A stretch of 64,000 bases of DNA from JAEYXS01 sp943367715 (lineage in GTDB: Bacteria; Verrucomicrobiota; Verrucomicrobiia; Limisphaerales; JAEYXS01): positions 41,791 to 105,790 of the forward strand of contig CALRJY020000021.1 of assembly GCA_943367715.1 (NCBI GenBank), in the 5' to 3' direction. A model generated the notes under the pieces. That model did no database searches and was not told the DNA's origin. It saw nothing but the letters and a program-made list of their open reading frames with translations. Positions 34,105 through 43,225 of the stretch are shown one piece after another. The first letter of the stretch is position 1, and every line of letters starts with the position of its first letter. The translations under genes were made by a program, and so were the position numbers.

Positions 34105-35400
34105 CTAAGGTTTGGCGCCTGGGATCTTGGTTTCCACGCGCATCTTTCGTGCGGACTCTGTCAGCCGCTGAACGATGTCCGCGTGTTGCTCCGCCACATT
34201 GCTCGACTCTGCGATGTCGGCTTTCAAATCATAGAGCTGCGGCGGCGTGGCGAGATGCAGCTTCCATTGGTTCTCCCGAAAAGATTCACTGCGATTCTTG
34301 TTCAGGCCATAGAGCGAATAAAGCGTGGTGCGCGGCGAGCGGCTGTCTGCCTTCCCGAGCAGCACCGGAGTGATGTCCGCACCGTCGAGCGTCATGTCCT
34401 TCGCCAGAGTGGCCCCCGAAAGCTTCGCCAGCGTCGGCAAGATATCGAGTGTGGAGAGGAAATCATCCGACACGCGGCCAGCGGGCACTTGCCCCGGCCA
34501 CCACGCGATGAAAGGCACGCGCAAGCCGCCCTCAAGCACGGTATGCTTGGTGCCGCGCAGAATCCCCGCCGTGCCCGGTGTCCTGCGTTCCGGCCCATTA
34601 TCACTTGTGAAGATGACCAGCGTCTTCTCCGCCAGGCCCAGCTTGAGCAACTTCTCCAAAATCTGCCCGGTGCTATCATCGAGTTCCTCGATGCAATCAC
34701 CATACAGGCCGCGCGCGGACTTGTCTTTGAACCGTGGCGAGGCATCAAACGGGATGTGTGGCATCGCGTGTCCCAGATAGAGGAAAAAAGGTTTCTCACG
34801 ATTCGCCTCGATGAACTTCAACGCTTCCGCTGTGTATAGCTCCGTCATCTCTGCCGGAACCGCCGGACGCTTCTCCACCTTGTCCCCGCGCAACACCGGC
34901 ATGCCGCCTTCTTTCTCGAAGACCACCGTCTCGAACTTGTCGAGGTTATGCAGCACACCGTAGTAACTGTCGAAACCCTGATCCATCGGTCGCATGCCAT
35001 TCACGAAACCTAAATGCCATTTGCCGATGCAGCCCGTCGTGTAACCGCGCTGCTTCACCACTTCCGCCAGTGTGATCTCAGTGCCTGCGAGACCGGTTGC
35101 AGCATCCGGTCGTAATACCCCCGTGGCCAATCCGACGCGTCCCGGATACTTACCCGTCATCAAAGCGGCGCGTGAGGGCGTGCACAGCGCTGACGTCACC
35201 GAGAAATCCGTGAAACGCGTCCCTTCCTTCGCCATCCGGTCCAAGTGCGGCGTGCGCAGATCCTTCGCGCCGTAGCAACCGAGATCGCCATAGCCCAGAT
35301 CATCGCAATTGATAAGGATGACATTGGGCGGTGAGGCCACCGTGCCGCTCGCAGCCAACACGCCCAGTAGCATCGTGAAAATGTAAGCCTTAATAGACAT
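34105..35400 (-). CDS. Secreted arylsulfatase-type sulfatase
   Basis: From the ATG at 35400 the signal peptide is MSIKAYIFTMLLGVLAASGT. The metal-binding NCDDLGYGDLGCYG lies at 31-44. The sulfatase signature CTPSRAALMTGKYPGR starts at Cys73, the residue converted to formylglycine in Cys-type sulfatases, and CIGKWHLG follows. Sulfatases cleave sulfate esters, probably here from polysaccharide in the periplasm or outside. A Cys-type enzyme needs a maturase (anaerobic anSME or aerobic FGE); none is in this window. A longer reading from 35469 is rejected because it has no signal peptide at its start. The start overlaps the upstream DUF1553 gene by 11 bases. Confidence 0.95.
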   Translation of the reverse strand: MSIKAYIFTMLLGVLAASGTVASPPNVILINCDDLGYGDLGCYGAKDLRTPHLDRMAKEGTRFTDFSVTSALCTPSRAALMTGKYPGRVGLATGVLRPDAATGLAGTEITLAEVVKQRGYTTGCIGKWHLGFVNGMRPMDQGFDSYYGVLHNLDKFETVVFEKEGGMPVLRGDKVEKRPAVPAEMTELYTAEALKFIEANREKPFFLYLGHAMPHIPFDASPRFKDKSARGLYGDCIEELDDSTGQILEKLLKLGLAEKTLVIFTSDNGPERRTPGTAGILRGTKHTVLEGGLRVPFIAWWPGQVPAGRVSDDFLSTLDILPTLAKLSGATLAKDMTLDGADITPVLLGKADSRSPRTTLYSLYGLNKNRSESFRENQWKLHLATPPQLYDLKADIAESSNVAEQHADIVQRLTESARKMRVETKIPGAKP

Positions 35401-38308
35401 ACGCAAACTCGTTCGCGTTGAGTAGCACGAGGCATACCTCGGCCAGCGCCCGCGTATCCGCATCCACATCGGCCGGCTTCAGGTCCGGCACGAAATCCTG
35501 ATACGCGTGCAGCTTCTCGGTGAACTTGAATTTCTCACCCGTGTTCTCCTCCACCGCCTCGCGCAACACATCCTTGGGCGCTTCCCATTTCGTGAAGCTC
35601 AGTCCGTCATGGCGCGTTTTCATCGCCGTCCAGTGCGCCAGACATGCTTGCAGTTCCGGAGTGCGCGGCGTGCGGCCATACGCCAGTGTAAAAACTTTCG
35701 TGATCGCTTCTTCGCGCGTCTTTGTCTCTTTCTTCAAGCGCGCTGCCAGTGCGATGGCACGGTCAAAGGTCCCTTGTCCATTGAACAGGCTGAACACTTG
35801 CGGCGTGATGGTGGAGGCCTCCCGCGCTTCGCACGAAAGATCCGGCGAAGGTGAGTTGAAGACCTCCATGAAGGGATCAAGCTGTCCGCGGATCTGCAAC
35901 GCATAGACCGACCGGCGGTGCCGTTGCTCCGGCTTCGGCGAAGGTTCCCACGCTTCGGCAAACGTGCCCATCACTTGGCGCGGTTGCAGCGCGGCTTCCA
36001 GATTGATCTCTGGCCGTGACGGAATTCCGCCCATCGCGGGATTAAGTTCACCGGAAACCAGCAGCATCGAATCGCGTAATTCTTCGGCCGTCAGACGCCG
36101 CGGAGCAAACATCGCATAACTGATGTTGTTCGGATCCTTCTCCGCGAGCAGCTTGCGGTCAGGATGCGCCGAGGAGCGGCGATACGCCTCGGAGGAAAGG
36201 ATCATCCGGTGCATCGCCTTCACCGACCAGCCTTGCTCACTGAAGCTCGTCGCCAGCCAGTCGAGCAGCTCCGGATGCGTGGGCTTTTTGCCCGTGCCGC
36301 CGAAGTTGTTTGGATTGCCCGCAATGGGCTGACCGAAATGCCAGAGCCAGATGCGGTTCACCATTGTCCGCGCCGTGAGCGGATTCTGCGGGCTGGCGAT
36401 CCAGTCCGCCAGGGCGATGCGCCGTCCGCTGATCTCATTCGGGATGGCCGCACCTTGGGAACCGTCATTTACCAGTTGCGCATCCACCACGCTGAGCGCG
36501 GCCGGTTGCACCTTGATGGTCGGCGAGAAGGGGTCGCCACCACCGAGGATCGCGACCTGCTCCAGTTCACCTTCCGTCAGGCGATTCTGCGGAATGCGCA
36601 CCGGTGCATTGATGGATTTCACGTCCGGCGTGCGACCGCTATACACGGAGAAAGCGAAGGGCTGATAACGGTCATACTCCCACTTCAGGCGTTCGAGTCC
36701 TTTGCGCGCGATGCGTTCGTGCCCGTAATCCTCCGGACTGAAGCCGTAGAGCTTCGGCGGAAACTGGTCCTCCGCCACCTTCTGACGTGCCATGACGCCG
36801 CGGGCGGCGTTGAACACGCCGTTGAAATCTCGGCGTTGGTTGCCACGTTCGCTGTTGCGCGCCTGCTCTACAGCCTGATTCCAAGCCGCCGTGTCGATGC
36901 CCTTTTCCTTGAACCAACCTTGCGCGGCCTCGATGGATTTCTCATCCAGCCGTTGCAAGGTGACGAGGTGATCTGCGCGCCGCAGGTCCAAGTATTTTTT
37001 TTCCTCGAAACCGCTCACGTTCTCGTGCGGCAGGAAAGGCGCGGGCCGTTCGGCGAGTTGCGTCGTGGCGAACACCGCCTGCATGGAATAGTAATCGCGC
37101 GTCGGGATGGGGTCGAACTTGTGATCGTGACACCGCGCGCACTGGAGCATGTGCGCGAGGAAGACCTGGCCCACCATATCCGTGGCGTCATCCAGGAAAC
37201 GCTGGCGCGCCACCTTGGCCACTTCCATGCCCGTCAGCTCCCACGGTCCCATGCGCAAGAAACCCGCCGCTATCAGCAGTTCCGGATCCTTGGTTTCTGG
37301 TTTCGCGATCTCGTAAAGTTCATCGCCCGCGATCTGTTCACGGATGAACTGGTTATAGGGCTTGTCCGCATTGAAGCAGCGGATGACATAATCCCGATAC
37401 CGCCACGTGTTGCCGCGCACATAATCATTCGCAAAGCCCGACGAATCTGCATACCGCACCACATCCAGCCAATGGCGGCCCCAGCGCTCGCCGTAATGCG
37501 GCGAGGCCAGCAACCGCTCGACCACTTTCGCGAACGCCTTGTCATCGGGCAGGGGGTCGTTCACGAACGCCGTGACTTCCATGGGTGTCGGGGGCAGGCC
37601 GATCAGATCGTAGCTCACGCGACGCAACAACGTCAGCCGTTCCGCCATCGGCGCGGGCGTAAGGCCCGCTGGCATCTTGGCGGCTAGGAAAGCATCAATC
37701 GGATTTTGAACTTTGCCCTTTGCGCTTTGAACTTCCGGCACGGCCGGTTTCTTCAACGGCTGATACGCCCAGAGATTCTCCGGTTTATATTTCCGGTTCG
37801 TCCAGTCGGCGCTCAGGCCGCCGCTGGTCTTCATCGGCACGCCATCGGCAGCAGACCATTTCTCTGCACCTTTCTTGGCCAGTTCGGCCCAGCGCGATTC
37901 CTCCGGCCACGGCGCTCCGCCAGCGATCCACTCCTTCAGATACGCAAGCTGTTCCGGCGTGAGCTTGTCATTCTCCTTCGGCGGCATGGGCGACCACGTG
38001 TCTTCATGCAGGCGGGTCGCGGCGAGATAGAGCGGGCTGGCTTCCGGCTTGCCGGGAACGATGGAAGGTTTCTCGCTTTCTCCGCCTTTGAGCAGTGCAC
38101 TGAGCGAGCGCATGTCCAAGTCACCTTTGATCTTCTTCACGTCGTCGCCATGGCAAGCGAGGCACTTCTCCTTGAACAGCGGCTGGATGCGATGCACGAA
38201 CAGCACTTCAGCGGCCTCTTTCTGGTCAGCGGCTTGGATCGCCAGCGCACTCCAGACCGTTGCAACGGCCAGACCGGTTCGCCATGTGTGCCAAGCCTTC
38301 ATGTGCAT
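35390..38308 (-). CDS. Planctomycete cytochrome C / DUF1549 / DUF1553 protein
   Basis: From about 38308 (MHMKAWHTWRTGLAVATVWS, signal peptide) the protein has about 972 residues. It begins with a PSCyt1 domain containing CLACHGD (heme c). DUF1549 follows (PIDAFLAAKMPAGLTPAPMA, LLASPHYGERWGRHWLDVVR), and DUF1553 completes it (RRIALADWIASPQNPLTART, VNRIWLWHFGQ). The family is one of the most expanded in PVC bacteria and is linked to sulfated and complex polysaccharide use. It is presumably an extracytoplasmic electron-transfer or oxidative enzyme; the mechanism is unproved. Start codons at 38302 and 38326 are also possible. It leads the cluster with the sulfatase and DUF1501 genes. Confidence 0.92.
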   Translation of the reverse strand: MHMKAWHTWRTGLAVATVWSALAIQAADQKEAAEVLFVHRIQPLFKEKCLACHGDDVKKIKGDLDMRSLSALLKGGESEKPSIVPGKPEASPLYLAATRLHEDTWSPMPPKENDKLTPEQLAYLKEWIAGGAPWPEESRWAELAKKGAEKWSAADGVPMKTSGGLSADWTNRKYKPENLWAYQPLKKPAVPEVQSAKGKVQNPIDAFLAAKMPAGLTPAPMAERLTLLRRVSYDLIGLPPTPMEVTAFVNDPLPDDKAFAKVVERLLASPHYGERWGRHWLDVVRYADSSGFANDYVRGNTWRYRDYVIRCFNADKPYNQFIREQIAGDELYEIAKPETKDPELLIAAGFLRMGPWELTGMEVAKVARQRFLDDATDMVGQVFLAHMLQCARCHDHKFDPIPTRDYYSMQAVFATTQLAERPAPFLPHENVSGFEEKKYLDLRRADHLVTLQRLDEKSIEAAQGWFKEKGIDTAAWNQAVEQARNSERGNQRRDFNGVFNAARGVMARQKVAEDQFPPKLYGFSPEDYGHERIARKGLERLKWEYDRYQPFAFSVYSGRTPDVKSINAPVRIPQNRLTEGELEQVAILGGGDPFSPTIKVQPAALSVVDAQLVNDGSQGAAIPNEISGRRIALADWIASPQNPLTARTMVNRIWLWHFGQPIAGNPNNFGGTGKKPTHPELLDWLATSFSEQGWSVKAMHRMILSSEAYRRSSAHPDRKLLAEKDPNNISYAMFAPRRLTAEELRDSMLLVSGELNPAMGGIPSRPEINLEAALQPRQVMGTFAEAWEPSPKPEQRHRRSVYALQIRGQLDPFMEVFNSPSPDLSCEAREASTITPQVFSLFNGQGTFDRAIALAARLKKETKTREEAITKVFTLAYGRTPRTPELQACLAHWTAMKTRHDGLSFTKWEAPKDVLREAVEENTGEKFKFTEKLHAYQDFVPDLKPADVDADTRALAEVCLVLLNANEFAYVY

Positions 38309-38610
38309 AGATTGTGGGACCTGCATACTATATCCCACGCCAACGCGCTTGGGAATCCCGCTTTTGCCGGAGTATCGTGGATCCATACCAGAGACGGCCG
38401 GCTGTGGCGGAAGGTTACTTCCGTCGGTTGCCACCCATCCGGCAGGTCTGCCCGTTCGTTCCTCGTTCATCACCTGCGAAGATGGCGGATTTGTTCGCCC
38501 CAGAGTTAGTCTTATATGCGCTATATGCGTTGCTTGGAGATAAAATCACAAATTTTCCGCATTTTTTGTTGCCGCTTGGCGACAGATCGACCTTTCTGGT
38601 CGGCACTGGG
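38309..38610. other. Divergent intergenic region
   Basis: About 300 bases between the start of the DUF1553 gene and the zinc-ribbon membrane protein. In-frame extensions of both genes run through it, but they lack family similarity. I see no repeat, clear hairpin or convincing promoter. It presumably holds the divergent promoters of the polysaccharide cluster and of the plus-strand gene. Confidence 0.4.
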
Positions 38611-39294
38611 ATGAAGTTACGTTGCCCCAAATGCAATCGGAAGCTGCGGCCGGAGGATGTCGATGCTGCAAAGGACATCGCCAAGTGCCGACGTTGCAAT
38701 GTCACTCACGGTTACGTGGCGCTTACAGATGTTCAGAAGGAACTCCCGGGCAATCTGTCCCATCCACCAGCAGGAGCGTGGTTCAAACGGTTGCCGGATG
38801 GTTTTGAAGTGGGGGCCAGCACGCGTTCAGTCCATGTGTTCTATCTGGTGCCCTTGGCTTGTGTGGTGGTCTGTTTCGTTGCCGGCCTGGCTCATGGTTT
38901 CTGGCAGACTCGGGATATCAATCGTTTGACTGAAATGTTCTTCGCGCTTTTGATGATGGTCACGGCTGGACTTCCGGCGGCCATGGCCGGATGGGGCCAT
39001 ATCTCGGTCCGGGTGCAGGGAGACGATGCCGTGCTATTCCGGGGCGTGGGCTCATTGGGCTGGCGACGGCGGTTCGCTTGGAGCACGGTCACGGGCATCC
39101 AGATCAGCGAGACCAACGGTGACGTGCCGACCAAGTATATCCGCATATCTGGACCCCGTGGTGTTTCCTTTGGCAGCGGCATGGCTGCGGAAAGGATGAG
39201 ATACCTGTTGATGGCGCTGCAATTGATGCTCCGTGGTCACGTGCCGCTTGCTGTAGCTGGCAAACGTGAGCAGGAATCATCGGCTAAAAAATAG
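38611..39294 (+). CDS. Zinc-ribbon membrane protein of unknown function
   Basis: The ATG at 38611 gives 227 residues. An N-terminal zinc ribbon (MKLRCPKCNRKLRPEDVDAA, then CRRC) is followed by two hydrophobic segments (FYLVPLACVVVCFVAGLAHG and FFALLMMVTAGLPAAMAG). A C-terminal PH-like beta domain completes it (RVQGDDAVLFRGVGSLGWRR, WSTVTGIQISETNG). This order (zinc ribbon, two helices, PH-like domain) recurs in uncharacterised bacterial membrane proteins. A start at 38314 would add nearly 100 residues with no recognisable content and overlap the divergent promoter region. Function unknown. Confidence 0.7.
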   Translation: MKLRCPKCNRKLRPEDVDAAKDIAKCRRCNVTHGYVALTDVQKELPGNLSHPPAGAWFKRLPDGFEVGASTRSVHVFYLVPLACVVVCFVAGLAHGFWQTRDINRLTEMFFALLMMVTAGLPAAMAGWGHISVRVQGDDAVLFRGVGSLGWRRRFAWSTVTGIQISETNGDVPTKYIRISGPRGVSFGSGMAAERMRYLLMALQLMLRGHVPLAVAGKREQESSAKK

Positions 39295-39431
39295 TTGCCA
39301 TCGCTGCGCGGTTGGCCAACCTTGTTTCCCAGATAATACGTATGCGGAATAAATTGGCCGGGACCTTCCGGCCATTGAATACCCGCACCGGGCCGGCAGT
39401 CCAAAACTCAAGCGCAGTAAGGATAGCTAAC

Positions 39432-40082
39432 ATGAAAATCGGCAAGTTTCTGACTCTCGCCGCCTTGGGCGGTCTGACCGTCACGGCGGTCTTTGCCCAG
39501 GCAGGCAAGACCCTCTACGAGAACAATTTCGAGAAGGCCGCCGTGGATAGCATTCCGGAAGATTTCCTGGTGCTGGATGGCGGCTTCAAGGTCAAGGAAG
39601 CCGATGGCGGCAAGTTCGTCGAGCTGCCCGGCGATCCGCTGGAGACTTACGGTTTCCTCTTCGGCCCCACGGAAAAAGAGAACCTCGCCGTGACCGCGCG
39701 CATCCATAGCACCGGCAAAGGGCGGCGCTTTCCCTTCTTCGGTGTGGGCCTGAGCGGAGTGGGCGGTTATCGCCTGATGGTGGCTCCGGCCAAGCAGACT
39801 ATCGAGATCTACAAGGGCGACAACGTTGTGGCCACCGTACCGAACAAATGGGCCTCCGATACCTGGACACAGTTCCGCCTCGAAGTCCGCAAGGCGGGCA
39901 GCGCGTGGAAAGTGGAGGGCAAAGTCTGGAAGCAAGGCGATCCGGAACCGAAAGAGCCGACCGTCTCCTTTGATGAAAAGGAAGAACCGATCGGCGGACG
40001 TCCGACCGTCTGGGGCAGTCCTTTTGCCGGGACACCGATCAAATTTGACGACCTCAAGGTTGTGGGCGTCAGTGGTAAATGA
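39432..40082 (+). CDS. Secreted beta-sandwich protein of unknown function
   Basis: The ATG at 39432 gives 216 residues with a signal peptide (MKIGKFLTLAALGGLTVTAV, cleaved near VFA/QA). The mature protein has a likely jelly-roll or lectin-like fold (LYENNFEKAAVDSIPEDFLV, GGKFVELPGDPLETYGFL, WTQFRLEVRKAGSAWKVEGK). It resembles the DUF1080/concanavalin type loosely, and I do not assign a family. Its stop overlaps the start of the next gene by four bases (ATGA), so the two are translated together. It is likely extracellular and might bind carbohydrate; that is an inference from the fold impression only. Confidence 0.65.
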   Translation: MKIGKFLTLAALGGLTVTAVFAQAGKTLYENNFEKAAVDSIPEDFLVLDGGFKVKEADGGKFVELPGDPLETYGFLFGPTEKENLAVTARIHSTGKGRRFPFFGVGLSGVGGYRLMVAPAKQTIEIYKGDNVVATVPNKWASDTWTQFRLEVRKAGSAWKVEGKVWKQGDPEPKEPTVSFDEKEEPIGGRPTVWGSPFAGTPIKFDDLKVVGVSGK

Positions 40083-41815
40083 AGCGAACCACCGCATCTT
40101 TGTTTTTGCTGGGCGGACTGATGATTCAGTCCGCCTTTCTTGCCTCTGCGTCAGCTGCGGAGGCGGCTGTGGGCGCAGAACTGGTGGTGCCCTCTGCAGA
40201 GACTTATGTCATCGGCGACAGCATCCCGCTCTACTGGCGCTTCACCAACCGCTCCACCAATGCGCTCGGGTTCATGTGGGAAGGTTGCTGCCGGATGAAC
40301 GGGCGTCTCAGCATCACCCGTGACGGCCAGGAAGTGCCGCCCATCCCGCCCAGCCAGGCGCTCGCACACATGTTCGCGAAGGCCGAGGTGCTGGCACCCG
40401 GCAAAGCGCGTGATTTTGAATCCTCTCTCAGTGATTGGGTGCAATTGCCAGCGACCGGCACCTATGAACTGCACGGCCGCTACACCGGCGTGCTGGATTC
40501 CCAAAAGCCGCAAGTGCCCCGGGGCGTGAATCTCTGGCGAGATGCGGCCACCACGGACACCAACCAGTTGAGCGTTCTCAGCGTGGCGGATTACTTGAAG
40601 GAACGTGAAGCGCGCGTGGCCAAACGCGGCCTCTCAGTGGAATTATCCGGGGCACTGAAGTTCCCGGTGCTGGGCGCGGCGGACTGGCATTTGCGCGTCC
40701 GCAATACCGGCGCCCAGCCGCGCGTGTTTCGGTGGCCGACGGATTTCAGTCTCTGGGTTGTGAATGCGCAAGGTGCGCGCGAGACCCGCGTGCCCAGTGC
40801 GCTGGATGGTGAGTATGCCGAAATAACCCTTCCACCGGGCCAGCAGTTCACCCGGACAATCCGCTTGGATTACAGCCGCATGGAAGGCGAGCCACCGGGC
40901 AAGTATCAGATCTTTATCGACCTGCAAAAAGCGGCTGACGACGCCCCTCGTGTTCCCTCCAATCCGTTGCCGCTGTTCTGGGAGTTCTCCACGAATGACA
41001 TTGCCCAGCTCGTCAGCAAGGCGGCCTCGGGCCCCAAAGCCGGGCTGCGGAATCCGGCGCTGAAATTCCTGCGCGTTTATCTGGCGGGGTTCCAGCCGCA
41101 GCTCAAGGCTGCAACCATTCCCACTCAGGAAGCCCGGGCGGTCGAGCTGCTGGAGGAATTGCGTCTGGCGGCCGATCTCAAGTCGTTCACCCCACCGTCC
41201 GGGCGCAAAGACTGGGAGGTCAGCGTGAAGCCTTCCGGCGCCTGGGAACTCGCTGATGAAAAGTTGCGCACCTTGTTAGGCCGGGACCAACCTCCGCTTG
41301 ATACTGTGCAACGTCTCGTGCAGGTGAAGCGGCATTTGGGGTTGGATATCGGAGTGGTCTTGCAACCAGAAGCAAAAGCCACCGCGGTCACGTGGTTTGC
41401 CACCGCGCGAGCCTTGGCTCCGGTGGCCAGCGAACTGGCCGCCCCGGTTTATCTGCGTGCCCTGCCGGGGAACACAAATGCCGTGGGCATCATGAACGTG
41501 CGGGCGGAGGCGGGACCGGCCAACGTGGTGATCCTGTTGACGCGCCGCACGGATGTTTTGCAAATGAGGGCCGCCGTGAAATTCCCTAACCCTCAGGCCC
41601 CGCAGGCAACCACGGTATTCTCACCCGGCGATTTCAAATCCATGACGCCCATCACCACGCCCTCGCAGTTGCTCGAACTGGTGGGCGACGGGCGATTGGG
41701 CGTCCCTCAAGTGCAGGTGTTTTGTCCCGCCGATACGACGCTCGCCGAATTGCAGCAAGTGCTGGAACCGCTGTGGGCCAAGGTGAATCAGGTGGATCTT
41801 GTGGCCGCGCCTTAG
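40079..41815 (+). CDS. Secreted protein of unknown function, co-translated with the preceding gene
   Basis: A 578-residue protein with a signal peptide (RTTASLFLLGGLMIQSAFLA). I do not recognise a family. The N-terminal ~300 residues look like two or more beta-sandwich domains (YVIGDSIPLYWRFTNRSTN, WQ-type strands, then VLGAADWHLRVRNTGAQPRV). The C-terminal half is mixed alpha/beta with a helical part (AVELLEELRLAADLKSF) and a final NVVILLTRRTDVLQMRAAVK segment. There is no catalytic motif that I can name. It follows the beta-sandwich gene with an ATGA overlap, and 58 bases separate it from the alanine dehydrogenase start. The first ~130 residues slightly recall BsuPI-type domains, but not enough to claim. 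Confidence 0.65.
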   Translation: MKRTTASLFLLGGLMIQSAFLASASAAEAAVGAELVVPSAETYVIGDSIPLYWRFTNRSTNALGFMWEGCCRMNGRLSITRDGQEVPPIPPSQALAHMFAKAEVLAPGKARDFESSLSDWVQLPATGTYELHGRYTGVLDSQKPQVPRGVNLWRDAATTDTNQLSVLSVADYLKEREARVAKRGLSVELSGALKFPVLGAADWHLRVRNTGAQPRVFRWPTDFSLWVVNAQGARETRVPSALDGEYAEITLPPGQQFTRTIRLDYSRMEGEPPGKYQIFIDLQKAADDAPRVPSNPLPLFWEFSTNDIAQLVSKAASGPKAGLRNPALKFLRVYLAGFQPQLKAATIPTQEARAVELLEELRLAADLKSFTPPSGRKDWEVSVKPSGAWELADEKLRTLLGRDQPPLDTVQRLVQVKRHLGLDIGVVLQPEAKATAVTWFATARALAPVASELAAPVYLRALPGNTNAVGIMNVRAEAGPANVVILLTRRTDVLQMRAAVKFPNPQAPQATTVFSPGDFKSMTPITTPSQLLELVGDGRLGVPQVQVFCPADTTLAELQQVLEPLWAKVNQVDLVAAP

Positions 41816-41873
41816 CGGCGCACGGTCCACAAACGGTCTTACCTTTTCCCGTACCGTATGCTATGGTGATTCC

Positions 41874-42974
41874 ATGATCATCGGCGTTCCCCGGGAAATC
41901 AAAACGAAGGAGTTTCGCGTCGGCCTGTTACCCTCGGCTGTTTACCAATTGATCAAACGTGGCCACGAGGTCGTCGTGGAGCGTGGCGCCGGCGTGGGCA
42001 CCGGTCATGCCGATGATGACTATGAAAAAGCCGGTGCTCGTCTGGTAGATGAGCATGCCGAGGTCTTCCGCCAGGCCGAACTCATCGTGAAGGTGAAAGA
42101 ACCGCAACCCAGCGAGATTCCCTTGCTGCAAAAAGGCCAGATGCTCTTCACCTACCTGCACCTTGCCGCCAGTAAAGAGCTGACGGAAGGCCTGCTGAAA
42201 TCCGGTGTCACCGGCATCGCGTATGAAACCATCAATGTGCGTGGTCGATTGCCTTTGCTGGAACCGATGAGTGAGATCGCCGGGCGCATGTCCGTGCTGG
42301 TGGGCGGTTATTTTCTCTCCAAACATCGCGGCGGCAATGGCGTGCTGCTCAGTGGTGTGGCCGGTGTGTTGCCCGGTAAGGTCGTAGTGATCGGTGGTGG
42401 CACCGCTGGTATCAATGCCGCCCGCATGGGCACCGGCTTGGGGGCAGATGTGACTATCCTCGAAGTCGATCTGGAGCGCATGCAGTATCTCGATATCACC
42501 TTGCACACCGCGCACACGCTCTATTCCAGCGAGGCGCATCTCATGGAATTGCTGCCCAGCGTGGACTTGCTCGTCGGCGCGGTGCTGGTGCCCGGGGCAA
42601 AGGCACCCAAACTCATCCGGCGCGATATGCTGCGGCGCATGCGCCCGGGCAGTGTGCTGGTAGATATCGCCATCGACCAGGGTGGTTGCGCGGAGACGTC
42701 ACGCCCCACCACACACGATGACCCCGTGTATGTGGAGGAAGGCGTGATCCATTATTGCGTGGCGAACATGCCCGCCGCTTACGCCCGCACGGCGACGCAA
42801 GCACTCACCAATGTGACCTATCGCTATGTGGAGATGCTTGCGGACCATGGCCTCGCGGAAGCCTGCAAGCTGCAGCCCGCGCTCAAAGGCGGCATCAACG
42901 TGATGGGTGGCGAGGTCACCTGTCAGGCCGTCGCCAATGCGCATGGGATGAAATGGACGGAGCCGGGGTTTTAA
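41874..42974 (+). CDS. ald: Alanine dehydrogenase
   Basis: Ald interconverts L-alanine and pyruvate plus ammonia with NAD(H), in the cytoplasm. The protein has 366 residues, close to the usual ~370. It starts MIIGVPREIKTKEFRVGLLP. The catalytic Lys75 lies in KVKEPQ and His96 in YLHLAAS, both at canonical numbers. The NAD motif GGGTAGINAARMG and the active-site Asp region LVDIAIDQGG, then ETSRPTTHDDPVY, are complete. The ATG at 41874 is chosen; a longer reading from 41799 overlaps the previous gene. It has no adjacent regulator, and its role is probably amino-acid nitrogen use or redox balance. Confidence 0.96.
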   Translation: MIIGVPREIKTKEFRVGLLPSAVYQLIKRGHEVVVERGAGVGTGHADDDYEKAGARLVDEHAEVFRQAELIVKVKEPQPSEIPLLQKGQMLFTYLHLAASKELTEGLLKSGVTGIAYETINVRGRLPLLEPMSEIAGRMSVLVGGYFLSKHRGGNGVLLSGVAGVLPGKVVVIGGGTAGINAARMGTGLGADVTILEVDLERMQYLDITLHTAHTLYSSEAHLMELLPSVDLLVGAVLVPGAKAPKLIRRDMLRRMRPGSVLVDIAIDQGGCAETSRPTTHDDPVYVEEGVIHYCVANMPAAYARTATQALTNVTYRYVEMLADHGLAEACKLQPALKGGINVMGGEVTCQAVANAHGMKWTEPGF

Positions 42975-43225
42975 TTGGCAGGAATTCGATGCCGGCGTGG
43001 GCTCTGTCGGTGCTGTTCCGCAAAACCGATCTCATCGTCACCACGGGCGGAAAAACTGGTGGGATCAAGCTGGGGGATTTGCGGTCGAGAGCCGGAGCGG
43101 AGTAAGATAATCAGTGGAGAAGTATTTGTCGCCGAAACCTTTTCCCGCCCCCGGAGTTTGATTACTAGACATGTCGGTAGCATGTCGGAGAGAGCGGCCA
43201 TTACTGGCATAGCAGGAGGCGAGTT

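Noticed and set aside
36164..37687. A 507-codon open frame antisense to the DUF1553 gene
   Set aside because: It is a mirror of a GC-rich coding gene, with Arg/His/Gln-rich translation and no domain. The sense strand has complete family motifs.
40079..41815. BsuPI-type protease inhibitor
   Set aside because: The N-terminal strands have only a loose resemblance and the length is far greater than that family.
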